Below are positions 46,307 through 55,815 of a stretch of DNA of 64,000 bases, one piece after another. The position numbers and the translations under genes were made by a program. The DNA comes from Acinetobacter lwoffii (lineage in GTDB: Bacteria; Pseudomonadota; Gammaproteobacteria; Pseudomonadales; Moraxellaceae). Below the pieces are notes generated by a model that did no database searches, was not told the origin of the DNA, and saw only the letters and a program-made list of their open reading frames with translations. Numbering within the stretch: the stretch's first letter is position 1; every line of letters starts with the position of its first letter. The DNA lies in NCBI RefSeq assembly GCF_022967985.1, contig NZ_JALJVC010000001.1, forward strand, positions 124,001 through 188,000. Direction: 5' to 3'.

Positions 46307-47101
46307 TTATTGGAACAATGAATATTCATTCAGTAGCCAGCCACTAATCAAAGCAAAATATTCGCGTAACCAGGAATTATAGCGAACATTCTGGGGTGTG
46401 CTGGCACTCAGGCTGATGACTTGTTGATAACCCTGATGTCTGGCAATGGCGCGAGCACGAGGGCTGTGAAAATCGCTGGTGACAATCGCAATTGGCTCAT
46501 TTCGATCAATATGTTGCTGTTTTAATATTGCCTGAGAATATTGCAGGTTCTGTTGGGTACTCCTGCTTTGATCTTCTAGGCTAATGGGGTTGTTGAGCTG
46601 CGGATAGTTCGTATGGATATAACTTTGCATGACTTCAGCTTCGCTCTGTCTCTCCCAGAAATTTCGTCCACCGGTCATAATGATTAAAGTCTTCGGATAT
46701 CGTTCTGCATATTTTGCTGCGGTATCCAGACGATTTTTTAAGATGGGTGAGGGCTGACCCTGATTAATACCACTACCTAATACTAAAATCGCTGCAGCAG
46801 GTCGTGCCGGAACAGTCGGGTTGATTGACATCTGGATATAAGCGAAGAAAGCCGCGACACTGATGATCCAGAATAGAAATCCGCCCCAGAGACTGTTCCA
46901 GAACAAGGTTCTGAATCGGGAATTCTGTTTCCAGCGCTGAATAGATGAAAAAAACAAGGCATACAGGATGAATGCCACCCCAATGAAGGTAGACAAGGCA
47001 ATAGCAAAATGCCTCTGACCTTGGCTCAGTAACCAGACGCTATTGAGACATAGAATCAAGCCAAAGATCAGGCTAAGACTTCGTTTAAGTTGATTGAGCA
47101 T
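46307..47101 (-). CDS. YdcF/SanA-like (DUF218) membrane protein
   Basis: 264 residues. Three hydrophobic segments lie in the first 95 residues, then a DUF218 domain: ILVLGSGINQGQPSPILKNR, TLIIMTGGRNFWERQSEA, the segment SLEDQSRSTQQNL and AIVTSDFHSPRARAI. These match the DUF218 superfamily (YdcF, SanA, ElyC), linked to envelope biogenesis and vancomycin permeability. The domain should face the periplasm. The exact role is unknown. Confidence 0.88.
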   Translation of the reverse strand: MLNQLKRSLSLIFGLILCLNSVWLLSQGQRHFAIALSTFIGVAFILYALFFSSIQRWKQNSRFRTLFWNSLWGGFLFWIISVAAFFAYIQMSINPTVPARPAAAILVLGSGINQGQPSPILKNRLDTAAKYAERYPKTLIIMTGGRNFWERQSEAEVMQSYIHTNYPQLNNPISLEDQSRSTQQNLQYSQAILKQQHIDRNEPIAIVTSDFHSPRARAIARHQGYQQVISLSASTPQNVRYNSWLREYFALISGWLLNEYSLFQ

Positions 47102-47155
47102 CCAGAGTTCCTTTTTTCTTATTCATATTCTTATTATTGCTTTTGTATCTTCAAT

Positions 47156-47183
47156 AAAAACCGGGCCATTGAGCCCGGTTTTT
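47156..47183 (-). terminator. Terminator of the PepSY-flavoreductase gene
   Basis: AAAAACCGGGC/GCCCGGTTTTT, a perfect 11-bp stem with a 6-base loop, just beyond the stop on the minus strand. Confidence 0.9.
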
Positions 47184-47199
47184 AGCATATCAGGTTATC

Positions 47200-49782
47200 T
47201 TAATATACATCACGGCGATAACGTCCATCCAGACGTAATTGATCTAGCATTGTTTCACCGAGAATCTCGGTCAGGGCCTGATCCACATCGCTGGCCATAC
47301 CATTGATGCTACCACAAACATAAATCACCGCACCTTGTGCAATCCAGGCTTTTAGTTCTTCAGCCTGTTCACGCAGTTTATGGTGTACATAGACTTTTTC
47401 CTGCTGGTCGCGCGAGAATGCAAGATCGAGACGTTTCAGGGTTCCCATTTGCAGCCAGGCCTGAATGGTTTCTTCAAAGAAGAAGTCATGTTCACGCTGA
47501 CGTTCACCAAAGATTAGCCAGTTCTGGCTATAGTCCTGACGGTTACGCGCACTGAGCAGACTTAATAATCCCGCAATCCCGGTACCATTACCAATACAGA
47601 TAATCGGGCGGTTGTCATCAATCAGGTGGAAAGACTCATTGCTGCGAATACGCAGTGCAATGGGTGCATTAAGCGCTGAATGTTGAGTCAACCAGCCGGA
47701 ACCCAGACCGAGATTACCATTCGTGTCGGTTTGCTGACGTACCACCAGACGCAAAACCTGCTGGCTTGGAATGCTGGCAATCGAGTATTCACGTGTTGCC
47801 AAAGCCGGTAATTGCGTGAGGAGCTGATCCAGAGAATCAAAAGGTTCAGCTTGAGTCAGATCACGATCCCAGAGTGCCTGTTCAATGCTTTGATGCAGAG
47901 ATGGGACCTCTGTACCCGCTGCAATCTGGTGCTTTTGCATAAATGCATGAATATGTTCTTGGCTATTCCCTGGTTGAACCTCGGCAATATCACCTGCTTG
48001 CCAGATGGCTTCATGTTCAGGGGTCAGTTCGATATTGAAGGCAGGCGCACCCAGACTACCTGGATTGAGGACTTCACGTTTACTCAGGTTCCAGTGATCA
48101 AAGGTCTTATCGATACTCATCGCTTGTAGCTCAAGTCGAGTGACTTGTGCCAGTGCAGTATTCCATTGCTGGATATGCTCGTTGTTGGCATTGTCGACTT
48201 CAATTGTATTGAATAGCTGCTGGGCACCATTCTGTTTTAACCACTGATCAATACGGTGACCAAAACTGCAATAGCTGTCTGGATATTCCTGAGAACCTAA
48301 GGCCAATACAGCATAACTTAAATGACTGAGATCAGCTTGAGCAGACAGGATTTTTTTCTCAAAAGAAGAAGCCAGATCCGGCGCTTCACCTGTGCCATAA
48401 GTACTGGCAACAAATAATACCTGTTCGGTTTGCTGTAAATCGGCAAGCGTCAGTTGCTGTACCGGCTTGACGGTTACCGGTTGGCGTGCTTCCTGTAGGG
48501 CAGTTGCTGTACGCCAAGCCAGTTGCTCAGAAACCCCTGTTTGTGAGGCATAAGCAATGAGCCACGGTTTGGCATTTTCATCGACGTTCACTGCAGTCGC
48601 ACCCTGACGTGCTTCCAGCGTTAAGCGTTTTTGTTTGCGACGTTTCAGATAGAGCATCCAACCTGTCACAAAGAACAATGGCATCAACAAGGCTGCGACC
48701 ATGACAAGGAACTGATAGATCGGGCCGAAGAAGCTGCCACGATGCACCGGTAACATGCTGCTCATGATCTTTTCATTGAGCTTTTTATCTTCATACAGCT
48801 CGACTTCGGTAAATTCAGCTGTCTGGTAATTATAAGTAGCACTGTTTCGTGCACGCTCATGTTGAGCGATCGGATCCACAAAGCTCAGCTGCATTTCGCC
48901 ATCCGGTTTTTTTGGAAGGTTAAACGTTACGGTAGAATACTTATCTGAAAATTCAGTGTTAAAGCCAATCCAGCTCTGGTCTAGTGCACGGACAGTAGTT
49001 TCAGGGCTGAGACCTTCGCGTGCTTCACCTTCAGCACGTGGGCCACGTTCGCCGCCTGGATGTCCTTCACCACGGTTATTGCCGGCATTGGCCTGCATTT
49101 CCGGTTGCGGACGCTCTACACCCAGTACCTTAAACATGCCATTGCGCCACCAGTCATAAGACCAGTACAGGCCGGTACAGGCTAAAATCAGGTAAAAAAT
49201 CACCACCCAGGTTCCCACAACAGCGTGCAGATCCCAGATAAAATTACGGCCTTTCAGCTGAGGTTTTACAAAGAACCATTGCTTGATCGAATGACGTTTC
49301 GGCCAGCGCAGGTATAGACCTGACAAGACAAAAAAGATCAGCATCAGGGTACAGGCACCGGTAATCTGTTTACCTACTGGACCAACCGTCAAATTACGAT
49401 GCAGTTGCTGAATAAACTGGAAAAACTCCCGACCCTTAATCTCTGGTAAGACTTCCGCAGTATACGGGTTGATCATGATGTTCTGACCACGCCGTGCGCC
49501 TTCTTTAGCGACATTCACGGTACTCGAAGCACTTGGATCTTGTGCCACGGTAATACTGTTGATCTTCATGTCAGGCGCAGTACGGTTAAAGTGCTGATAC
49601 AGCTCGGCAGGCGTGAGTTTGTCACGTTGCTGAACCTGAACCGTATAACTGTCGCTATTCATCCATTTTAATATTTGTTGTTCATAGGAATAGATTGCGC
49701 CAGTGACCCCCATTATCGAGAGGATTAAACCTGCTGTAATCCCCAGAAACCAGTGGATTTGGAAAAATGTCTTTTTAAACAT
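47200..49782 (-). CDS. PepSY-TM/flavodoxin/FAD-NADPH reductase fusion, probable ferric-siderophore reductase
   Basis: 860 residues from ATG 49782 (MFKKTFFQIHWFLGITAGL). The N-terminal half is a PepSY-associated membrane domain with four helices and conserved His residues (QIHWFLG, QLHRNLT, DLHAVVG, VHRGSFFG). It then has a flavodoxin domain (AYASQTGVSEQLA, ASTYGTGEAPD, ALGSQEYPDSYC) and a cytochrome-P450-reductase-like FAD/NADP module (REYSIASIPS, CIGNGTGIAGLLSLL, YVCGSINGMASDV). It would pass electrons from NADPH to the periplasm, likely to reduce iron from siderophores. A Fur-box-like site upstream supports this. The in-frame ATG at 49884 is less likely. Confidence 0.88.
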   Translation of the reverse strand: MFKKTFFQIHWFLGITAGLILSIMGVTGAIYSYEQQILKWMNSDSYTVQVQQRDKLTPAELYQHFNRTAPDMKINSITVAQDPSASSTVNVAKEGARRGQNIMINPYTAEVLPEIKGREFFQFIQQLHRNLTVGPVGKQITGACTLMLIFFVLSGLYLRWPKRHSIKQWFFVKPQLKGRNFIWDLHAVVGTWVVIFYLILACTGLYWSYDWWRNGMFKVLGVERPQPEMQANAGNNRGEGHPGGERGPRAEGEAREGLSPETTVRALDQSWIGFNTEFSDKYSTVTFNLPKKPDGEMQLSFVDPIAQHERARNSATYNYQTAEFTEVELYEDKKLNEKIMSSMLPVHRGSFFGPIYQFLVMVAALLMPLFFVTGWMLYLKRRKQKRLTLEARQGATAVNVDENAKPWLIAYASQTGVSEQLAWRTATALQEARQPVTVKPVQQLTLADLQQTEQVLFVASTYGTGEAPDLASSFEKKILSAQADLSHLSYAVLALGSQEYPDSYCSFGHRIDQWLKQNGAQQLFNTIEVDNANNEHIQQWNTALAQVTRLELQAMSIDKTFDHWNLSKREVLNPGSLGAPAFNIELTPEHEAIWQAGDIAEVQPGNSQEHIHAFMQKHQIAAGTEVPSLHQSIEQALWDRDLTQAEPFDSLDQLLTQLPALATREYSIASIPSQQVLRLVVRQQTDTNGNLGLGSGWLTQHSALNAPIALRIRSNESFHLIDDNRPIICIGNGTGIAGLLSLLSARNRQDYSQNWLIFGERQREHDFFFEETIQAWLQMGTLKRLDLAFSRDQQEKVYVHHKLREQAEELKAWIAQGAVIYVCGSINGMASDVDQALTEILGETMLDQLRLDGRYRRDVY

Positions 49783-49867
49783 GGTCGTCAGATTAAGGGT
49801 GAGATCTATAAAAGTGGCAAAATTATAACTGAAGTTTAAGCTCGAATTATAGGTGTTGAGGATAATA

Positions 49868-49888
49868 TTTATTCTCATTATCATTTAT
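49868..49888 (-). promoter_or_regulatory. Fur-box-like operator upstream of the PepSY-flavoreductase
   Basis: Read on the minus strand it contains TGATAATGAGAATAA. Its first half matches the 7-1-7 Fur consensus TGATAATnATTATCA perfectly and its second half at four of seven positions. A TATAAT lies downstream, about 86 bases before the chosen start. This suggests iron repression. Confidence 0.6.
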
Positions 49889-49902
49889 TGTTTTGAGATT
49901 AA

Positions 49903-49933
49903 AAAAACCTCCATGCCGGGACAGGAGGTTTTT
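49903..49933 (-). terminator. Terminator of the YcxB-like gene
   Basis: AAAAACCTCC/GGAGGTTTTT, a perfect 10-bp stem with an 11-base loop, 18 bases beyond the stop on the minus strand. Confidence 0.85.
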
Positions 49934-49951
49934 CACTGAAGAAAGAACAGT

Positions 49952-50512
49952 TTAGATTTGTTTTGCTGCGCCGACTTCTGCTTCCAGATGCTTGCGAATC
50001 GTGGCGAAAGAGAAGTTTTTGCTGTCCAGACGTTTCGGCAGGATATATGCACCTTGCTGGCCTTTTACCTTGAAATTGACCAACATGAATTCTGGTGTGT
50101 TGTACCATTCATAGATGTCTTTCCAGCTAATCGCCCCAACACCTTCTTGCATGCCCATTTTCTGACGCATCACGATGCCATGTGGTTGTACGCCCAGGCG
50201 AACACCTTTGATTTCCTGTACCGGAAATTCATTCATCTTGCGTTTAACATACCATTCCAGACCAAAGGTACGGATCAGGTAATACAACACCACACAGACA
50301 ATGGCCACCCAGCAGAACACGGTAGAATAGTTCTTCAGGAGCAGAATGCCCAGAATAGAAAGTGCAACAACAGCACCCATGATCAGCCATGCTTTCATGC
50401 CAATTTTATTGGTACTACGCCAGATCACCAGCTGAGCATGACGCTGCTCGGCTTCTGAAATTTCATAGTTCACAGGCTGGAGGGTATAAGCGTATAAATT
50501 TTTCGCGGTCAT
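49952..50512 (-). CDS. YcxB-like membrane protein
   Basis: 186 residues. Two adjacent hydrophobic segments (LIMGAVVALSILGILLL and TVFCWVAIVCVVLYYLI) are followed by a soluble C-terminal part with the YcxB-like pattern: GVRLGVQPHGIVMRQ, the ISWKDIYEWYNTPEFMLV segment and AYILPKRLDS. The family is uncharacterised. It stands alone with its own terminator and is divided from the PepSY gene by the Fur-box region. Confidence 0.78.
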   Translation of the reverse strand: MTAKNLYAYTLQPVNYEISEAEQRHAQLVIWRSTNKIGMKAWLIMGAVVALSILGILLLKNYSTVFCWVAIVCVVLYYLIRTFGLEWYVKRKMNEFPVQEIKGVRLGVQPHGIVMRQKMGMQEGVGAISWKDIYEWYNTPEFMLVNFKVKGQQGAYILPKRLDSKNFSFATIRKHLEAEVGAAKQI

Positions 50513-50597
50513 AGTGAAATTAGCAGATTTTAAACTGTAAAAAGTTTAGCACTAATTGTACCAATTCAGTGAGTATATTGTTCCAAAATCAGCCAAA

Positions 50598-52772
50598 TTA
50601 TAATGAACCTAATTCAGTTGCCTGTTCATCACGCTCATGACTCAAACTTTGTTTCAGTTGACTCAACTGCTTTAAAATGCTGAACATTAAAGACAGCTGC
50701 TGCAAAATGATCAGGGATTTCTGATCTTGCTCCTGATCTTGAGCCAAGCGCTGTCGAATATGGGGAATCATATTTTGCGCACTTAAATCGGGCATTTCAT
50801 CTCGCAACAATGCACCACGAATGTTCTCGAGAGCTTTGTCCAGTAAATTCAGAATGTCCTGATCTTCAATTTTTTCCCGGTGTGCGCCCAGTGCAGCAAT
50901 ATAACTGATAAAAGTATGGTTCAGACAAAGGAACTCAAAGGCTAGCGATTTTTGTACCGGATCAATATCCGGTTCAGTGGCCAATGTCGAAATCAGTGAG
51001 GCTACCTCGGCATCGGTATTATGAGCAGCACGGCGCACAATCCGATATTTCAGGCCGTTATTACGTCCTGACTTATACTGCTCGATCACTTCGCTCAAAT
51101 AATCCGCTTCTGCTTGCAAGCTGCGTTTGATACTGCGCGGCAAACGCCGGAACTTCCAGTCTGGAAAAATAAAACTGACGCCGAACCAGGCAATCGCACA
51201 GCCAATCAAGGTGTCGATCATACGCGGGATGGCCGCGGCATAGCCCATACCGTCCAGGTTGAAGTTGATCAGGGCTAAAATCGTGATAAAGGCGGTGGCC
51301 TGTGCATACTGTTTACTGCGCAATTCAAAGAACAGAATCCCACTCAGTACCAGAAGCAATAATTGTCCTTCGATGGACGGCACAAAATATAAAATGGCAT
51401 AACCGAGGATAATACCGACCAACGTACCGATAATACGCAGACGTAAACGCCGTTTGGTGGCGTTAAAGTTGGGCTGGCTGACAAAGAGTGCGGTCAATAA
51501 AATCCAGTAACCATATTCAATATTGCTGACCTGTACAAAAATATAGCTGATCAGCAGCACAATCGACAGGCGAATGGCATGCCGGAACAGCACCGATTCT
51601 GGAGTCAGATGCTGCTTAATCCGAATCTTGATGTCATCCCAGCCTTTCAGGTCATCATCTCTAAGCTGGTTCTCGATATGTTTGAAACGCTCGGACTTGA
51701 TATTCTGCTCGGTTTCCAGGTTGCGTAACTGGGCATCAATCGATTTCAGGTTTTGAAACAGCGCAAACAGGGCACTGATCCAGACCTGATCATACTGCTG
51801 CTCCTGACGTAACTTATCCAGAGACTGTCTCAGGTTATCAAAGGCATGCTTGAAGCGCTGGTTATGTACATAAGGTTTGCGCATCAGCAAACTTTCACTC
51901 AGGTCCTTACAGGCTTTGCCCTGAATTGACATGATGCGCTGGAAGCGGAACAGGATATCGCTATGCTGGAAAATCTTGGCCAGTTTCTGATAATCAATAT
52001 GCGCTGAATCGGCACGTTCATGAATATCCTGCGCGACAAAATAATATTGCAGGCTGCGACGGGTGTCTTTTTGCCCCCGGTCACCTTTCAGGCGAGTCAA
52101 AAGGGCAGTTTTCATCTCATTAAAAATCGCAATCAGTTTCCCATTTTCAAGCGAGAGTTCAATCATGCTTTGCTGATAGCTTTTCGGGGTCATGTCCACA
52201 TCAAACAGATTGGACTTGGCATATAAAAAGTCACCGAGAGCAGAATAGGAAATGGCAAGCTTGTCTTGCGCCAGTCGGGCAGGGAAAATCAGGAAACTGA
52301 TGGTCGACAGCAGACCGTACCACATCGCGCCGATGACCAATAAACCAGCCTGTTTATACCATTCATCAAACAGCTCCACCCCGAGCATGGAATAAACGGA
52401 AATCACCAGACAGCCGTAGGAAATCGTGGCATAGCGTCGCCCTAGTGAACCCAGCAAAATCAGGGCAATACAGGACACAATTAAGGCCAAGGCAAACAGC
52501 AAGGGATAAGGAAAAAGCAGATATACGCCTACTGCCGTAATAAAGAAGCCAATGTAGGTGTAGAGCAGATTTAAAATCCGCACCGAAAAGCGGTCATCAA
52601 TATCGCTTAAACCGGCTGCGACCACCCCTAAAGTCAATGGGATCGTCATCAATTGTTGTCCCATAAAATAGGGAACAAAGGCGGTACCTGCAAATGCCGT
52701 CATCATGCGCAGGTTATACATCAAGGTCGTGTTATAGGTGGTTTGCTTGAGACGAGTGAGCCAAGATTTCAA
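50598..52772 (-). CDS. YccS-like FUSC-family inner-membrane protein
   Basis: 724 residues. Two blocks of about six membrane helices (about 20-160 and 390-530) are each followed by a large helical cytoplasmic domain, the YccS/YhfK architecture. Hallmarks include the start TTYNTTLMYNLRMM, then GVVAAGLSDIDDR and, in the second half, EYGYWILLTALFVSQPNFNA. The FUSC superfamily includes aromatic-acid exporters (AaeB) and fusaric-acid resistance proteins. Substrate here unknown. Confidence 0.88.
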   Translation of the reverse strand: MKSWLTRLKQTTYNTTLMYNLRMMTAFAGTAFVPYFMGQQLMTIPLTLGVVAAGLSDIDDRFSVRILNLLYTYIGFFITAVGVYLLFPYPLLFALALIVSCIALILLGSLGRRYATISYGCLVISVYSMLGVELFDEWYKQAGLLVIGAMWYGLLSTISFLIFPARLAQDKLAISYSALGDFLYAKSNLFDVDMTPKSYQQSMIELSLENGKLIAIFNEMKTALLTRLKGDRGQKDTRRSLQYYFVAQDIHERADSAHIDYQKLAKIFQHSDILFRFQRIMSIQGKACKDLSESLLMRKPYVHNQRFKHAFDNLRQSLDKLRQEQQYDQVWISALFALFQNLKSIDAQLRNLETEQNIKSERFKHIENQLRDDDLKGWDDIKIRIKQHLTPESVLFRHAIRLSIVLLISYIFVQVSNIEYGYWILLTALFVSQPNFNATKRRLRLRIIGTLVGIILGYAILYFVPSIEGQLLLLVLSGILFFELRSKQYAQATAFITILALINFNLDGMGYAAAIPRMIDTLIGCAIAWFGVSFIFPDWKFRRLPRSIKRSLQAEADYLSEVIEQYKSGRNNGLKYRIVRRAAHNTDAEVASLISTLATEPDIDPVQKSLAFEFLCLNHTFISYIAALGAHREKIEDQDILNLLDKALENIRGALLRDEMPDLSAQNMIPHIRQRLAQDQEQDQKSLIILQQLSLMFSILKQLSQLKQSLSHERDEQATELGSL

Positions 52773-52910
52773 AGGTCGTCCTTTATACTGCAGTCTTAGA
52801 GCTGAATCTGAATAGGCTAATGAAAATAGTATATTTATAAATCTTCATTTCAGGCTAAATCATACTATGCACTGTGTTAATTTGTCTGCATATTAGCGCT
52901 TTAAATCTTC

Positions 52911-54128
52911 ATGCTTATGACATCGAATAAAATAGTACAACAACCTTATGCCATGTCCTGGATTGTTTTGCTGGCGACCTTAAGTGCACTCGGGCCTTTA
53001 TCCATTGATATGTATCTTTCGGCCTTACCGGCTATGGCAGCAGATTTTGGTGTCAGTACCCAAATGGTTTCCAATAGCTTGCCGGCTTATTTCTTCGGTC
53101 TGGCGATCGGGCAACTGATTTATGGTCCGATCAGTGACCGGATTGGACGTAAACCGCCACTGTATTTTGGGCTGTGTTTATACATTGTGGCAAGTTTGCT
53201 GTGTGTCTTTGCGCAGGATGAATGGAGCCTGATCGCTGCACGAATTCTGCAAGCTCTCGGTGGCTGTGTCGGGGTGGTCATGGCACGCGCTGCAATTCGC
53301 GATCGTCTGGATATGCATTCAGCAGCTCAGGCCTTTGCCAGCATGATGATTGTGACTGCGATTGCGCCAATCATCGCCCCGAGTCTGGGGGCCTGGGTGT
53401 TGATTTTTTATGAATGGAACATGATCTTTTTGGTGCTGATGGGCTGTGGTCTGTTGAGTCTGGCCTGTGTACATTTTCTATTTAAAGAAACCCTGGAGCC
53501 AGAACGCCGTCTCAAGCTGAACTTTCAACAGGTTATAAGTTTGTACCGGTGCATTTTTCAAGATCCCAGCTTTCGACGCCCGCTCTATGCCGGCTGTTTT
53601 TCCGGTGCGGTGATGTTCTGTTATATCAGTGCTTCTTCGACTATTCTGATGGATCGTTATCAACTGACCGAGCAGCAGTTTGCTTATGCCTTTGGTGCCA
53701 ATGCTTTCGGCATCATGCTGTTTTCGACCTTGAATAAACGTCTGGCTGGACGATTCTCGATATTGCAGCGCCTGAAAATCGGCACCTGCCTGCAGTTTGC
53801 CGGTGTATTAGGGTTAATCTTGCTGGGCTGTCTGGACGTCGATTCTGTGCTCTGGGTGTTGTTAGGCATGTTTATTGTGGTGGCATCTATCGGGTTTACT
53901 GGTCCGAATGCCATGGCTTTGGCAATGGCTGAACAGGGCGAGCGGGCAGGAACTGCCAGTGCGATTATGGGCAGTATGCAATTTGTCTGTGGTTTATTGG
54001 GCGGTGTATTACTGAATTTTCTGATCTGGCATGCTTTGTTGAATATGGCCTTGATCATGCTGGTTTTTGTCGGTATTTCCGCTTGGGCGATTTTTAAAAT
54101 AAAGATGCCAATCTTGCAAAATGCATAG
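52911..54128 (+). CDS. Bcr/CflA-family MFS drug exporter
   Basis: 405 residues with twelve predicted membrane helices. Bcr/CflA signatures are LGPLSIDMYLSALPAMAADF in helix 1 and GQLIYGPISDRIGRKPPLYFG, the MFS motif A, between helices 2 and 3. MARAAIRDRLDM is the conserved loop after helix 4. These proton antiporters export drugs such as bicyclomycin, chloramphenicol or sulfonamides; this substrate is unknown. ATG 52917 is an alternative start and neither has a clear ribosome-binding site. It is followed by a convergent nitroreductase. Confidence 0.9.
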   Translation: MLMTSNKIVQQPYAMSWIVLLATLSALGPLSIDMYLSALPAMAADFGVSTQMVSNSLPAYFFGLAIGQLIYGPISDRIGRKPPLYFGLCLYIVASLLCVFAQDEWSLIAARILQALGGCVGVVMARAAIRDRLDMHSAAQAFASMMIVTAIAPIIAPSLGAWVLIFYEWNMIFLVLMGCGLLSLACVHFLFKETLEPERRLKLNFQQVISLYRCIFQDPSFRRPLYAGCFSGAVMFCYISASSTILMDRYQLTEQQFAYAFGANAFGIMLFSTLNKRLAGRFSILQRLKIGTCLQFAGVLGLILLGCLDVDSVLWVLLGMFIVVASIGFTGPNAMALAMAEQGERAGTASAIMGSMQFVCGLLGGVLLNFLIWHALLNMALIMLVFVGISAWAIFKIKMPILQNA

Positions 54129-54161
54129 ATGCTGGGCGTTCTCTAATATATTAAAAATGCT

Positions 54162-54189
54162 GGATCGAACAGAGGGCTAAGCAAGTTGG
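54162..54189. terminator. Hairpin between convergent MFS and nitroreductase genes
   Basis: GGGCTAAG/CTTAGCCC, an 8-bp stem with an 8-base loop. There is no long T run, so efficiency is uncertain. Confidence 0.55.
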
Positions 54190-54205
54190 CTTAGCCCTGC
54201 TTGCA

Positions 54206-54913
54206 TCACTCATCGATAAACACGGCAAATTCCTCTACGGGAACGCGCGGGGTGATAAAGCTGTTAATAATCTGCTCTGGATCGGCATAACCCAGTGCCA
54301 TACCGCAGACCAGCTCTTCATCACCAGGTGCGCCGACCAGATCAAGCACGATCGGGTGAAAGTGATTCCAGGCTGCCTGCGGGCAAGTGTCCAGGCCACG
54401 GGCTTTTGCGGCTAGCATGACATTCTGGATCATCATGGAAACATCCATCTTGGATCCAATGGTCAAAGAACGATGTACAGTAAAAAATAAGCCGACAGGG
54501 GCATCAAATAATTCAAAATTACGCAGCTGCTGACGCGCCATTTTTTCCTTTTCGCCTTTTTGAATATTCAGTAGGCCATATAAACCCCAGCCATTTTCAC
54601 GACGACGTTCAATAAATGGCGAGATCCATTGTTCAGGATAATAGGCAAAAGTTTCTTGGTACTGTTGAGACAATTCAGGATTTACATAGATTTGCATTTG
54701 TGCCTGACAGACACGTTGCACGAGTTCATCGCGCTTTTTGCCTGTTACCACATACACCTTCCAAGGTTGGGTATTGGTTCCTGAGGGTGCGCGGCTGGCA
54801 ACCGTCAAAATCTCTTTTAAGGTGTCAGTACTAACGGGGGTATTTTGAAAAGCACGCACTGAATGGCGAGTGGTGATGGTGTGATCTACAGCATGAACAA
54901 GATTTTGATCCAT
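54206..54913 (-). CDS. Nitroreductase family protein
   Basis: 235 residues. The FMN-binding nitroreductase pattern is clear: TTRHSVRAFQNTPV at the N-terminus, ASRAPSGTNTQPWKVYVVTG, the central MMIQNVMLAAKARGLDTCPQ and the C-terminal CGMALGYADPEQIINSF. It is a soluble dimeric FMN oxidoreductase that reduces nitroaromatics, quinones or similar compounds with NAD(P)H. Physiological substrate unknown. It is alone on its strand. Confidence 0.92.
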   Translation of the reverse strand: MDQNLVHAVDHTITTRHSVRAFQNTPVSTDTLKEILTVASRAPSGTNTQPWKVYVVTGKKRDELVQRVCQAQMQIYVNPELSQQYQETFAYYPEQWISPFIERRRENGWGLYGLLNIQKGEKEKMARQQLRNFELFDAPVGLFFTVHRSLTIGSKMDVSMMIQNVMLAAKARGLDTCPQAAWNHFHPIVLDLVGAPGDEELVCGMALGYADPEQIINSFITPRVPVEEFAVFIDE

Positions 54914-55815
54914 TATGGGGTCCAGTCGAATATCCTTATTGAGTTTGTAATGACTATAAACTAAACAAACAGAACGGGGGATAGGAAAATTTCATTCTCA
55001 GCCGGCTGCAAAAAACAATTTGTCAGCAAAATGACTTGAGGAATGAAATTTCGCATTCTTTTAGCTAAACATAAATCGCCTCAGTGATAGCAATCGATTT
55101 ACCCATAATGTTGGTCTTTGATTTAAAAAATGGCTTAAAACCCAAGTGCTTGAACCATTCGACAATAACAATTTCAAACAGAGAACTGGTTTATTTTGAC
55201 TGCAAATCAAGATAATTTAATTTCAAGATCCCTGTTTCATTCCGTGTCGAGTAAAAGATTAATATTTTTTTTGAATTAAAATATAGATTAATCTTCATAT
55301 AAAAATGAGAATTTATAATTATTTTTTATAGGTAAATTAACTATTGCTAATAAAAAGAAATAAAACTTGATACAAAGAAACAGCATAATGTACGACTTTT
55401 CATCTTAATTCATGCATTTTGTGATTAAGATCTGTTTTAAATAACGCGATTCCAGATGGCTTGAATGAAGTCTTTAGGTTGAAAGCACTCATCAAGCACT
55501 GAATGTTTTTTTGAGCTTAAAACACAGTTTTTTTACCAACATGCGCGTCTGTTTGAAAATTGTCTGCAATTTTCCAACAGACTGAGTATCGGAATAGAAA
55601 AGGTGTTGCTTTTATAAATCTCTCATTTGTTGAATATGATCGTGATGATGATATTCATAAGTTTAAAAGAGATGATAAATCGGTTTGTTTTTCTAATGGT
55701 GATAGATCAAATCAGGATATTTCCAGATAAAGATCTAATGAGCGAGCTAGAGATCTAGCGCACTCCCTCACTTTTAGAACAATAAAAAATTCAAAATCAT
55801 CTTGGGCAAAAAATT
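54914..55815. other. Long non-coding gap upstream of gltS
   Basis: About 0.9 kb without a convincing gene on either strand. It is strongly AT-rich, with a 16-bp-stem hairpin at 55547-55582. Near 55740-55775 a short GCTAG-AGAT-CTAGC hairpin precedes gltS. The glycine-riboswitch core was looked for and not seen. It may hold the gltS promoter and leader or an unrecognised small RNA. Confidence 0.5.
55547..55582. repeat. Strong hairpin, 16-bp stem and tetraloop
   Basis: GTCTGTTTGAAAATTG pairs with CAATTTTCCAACAGAC over 16 positions with one mismatch, around the loop TCTG. No T run follows. Could be part of a small RNA, an operator or a stable mRNA leader element. Confidence 0.6.
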
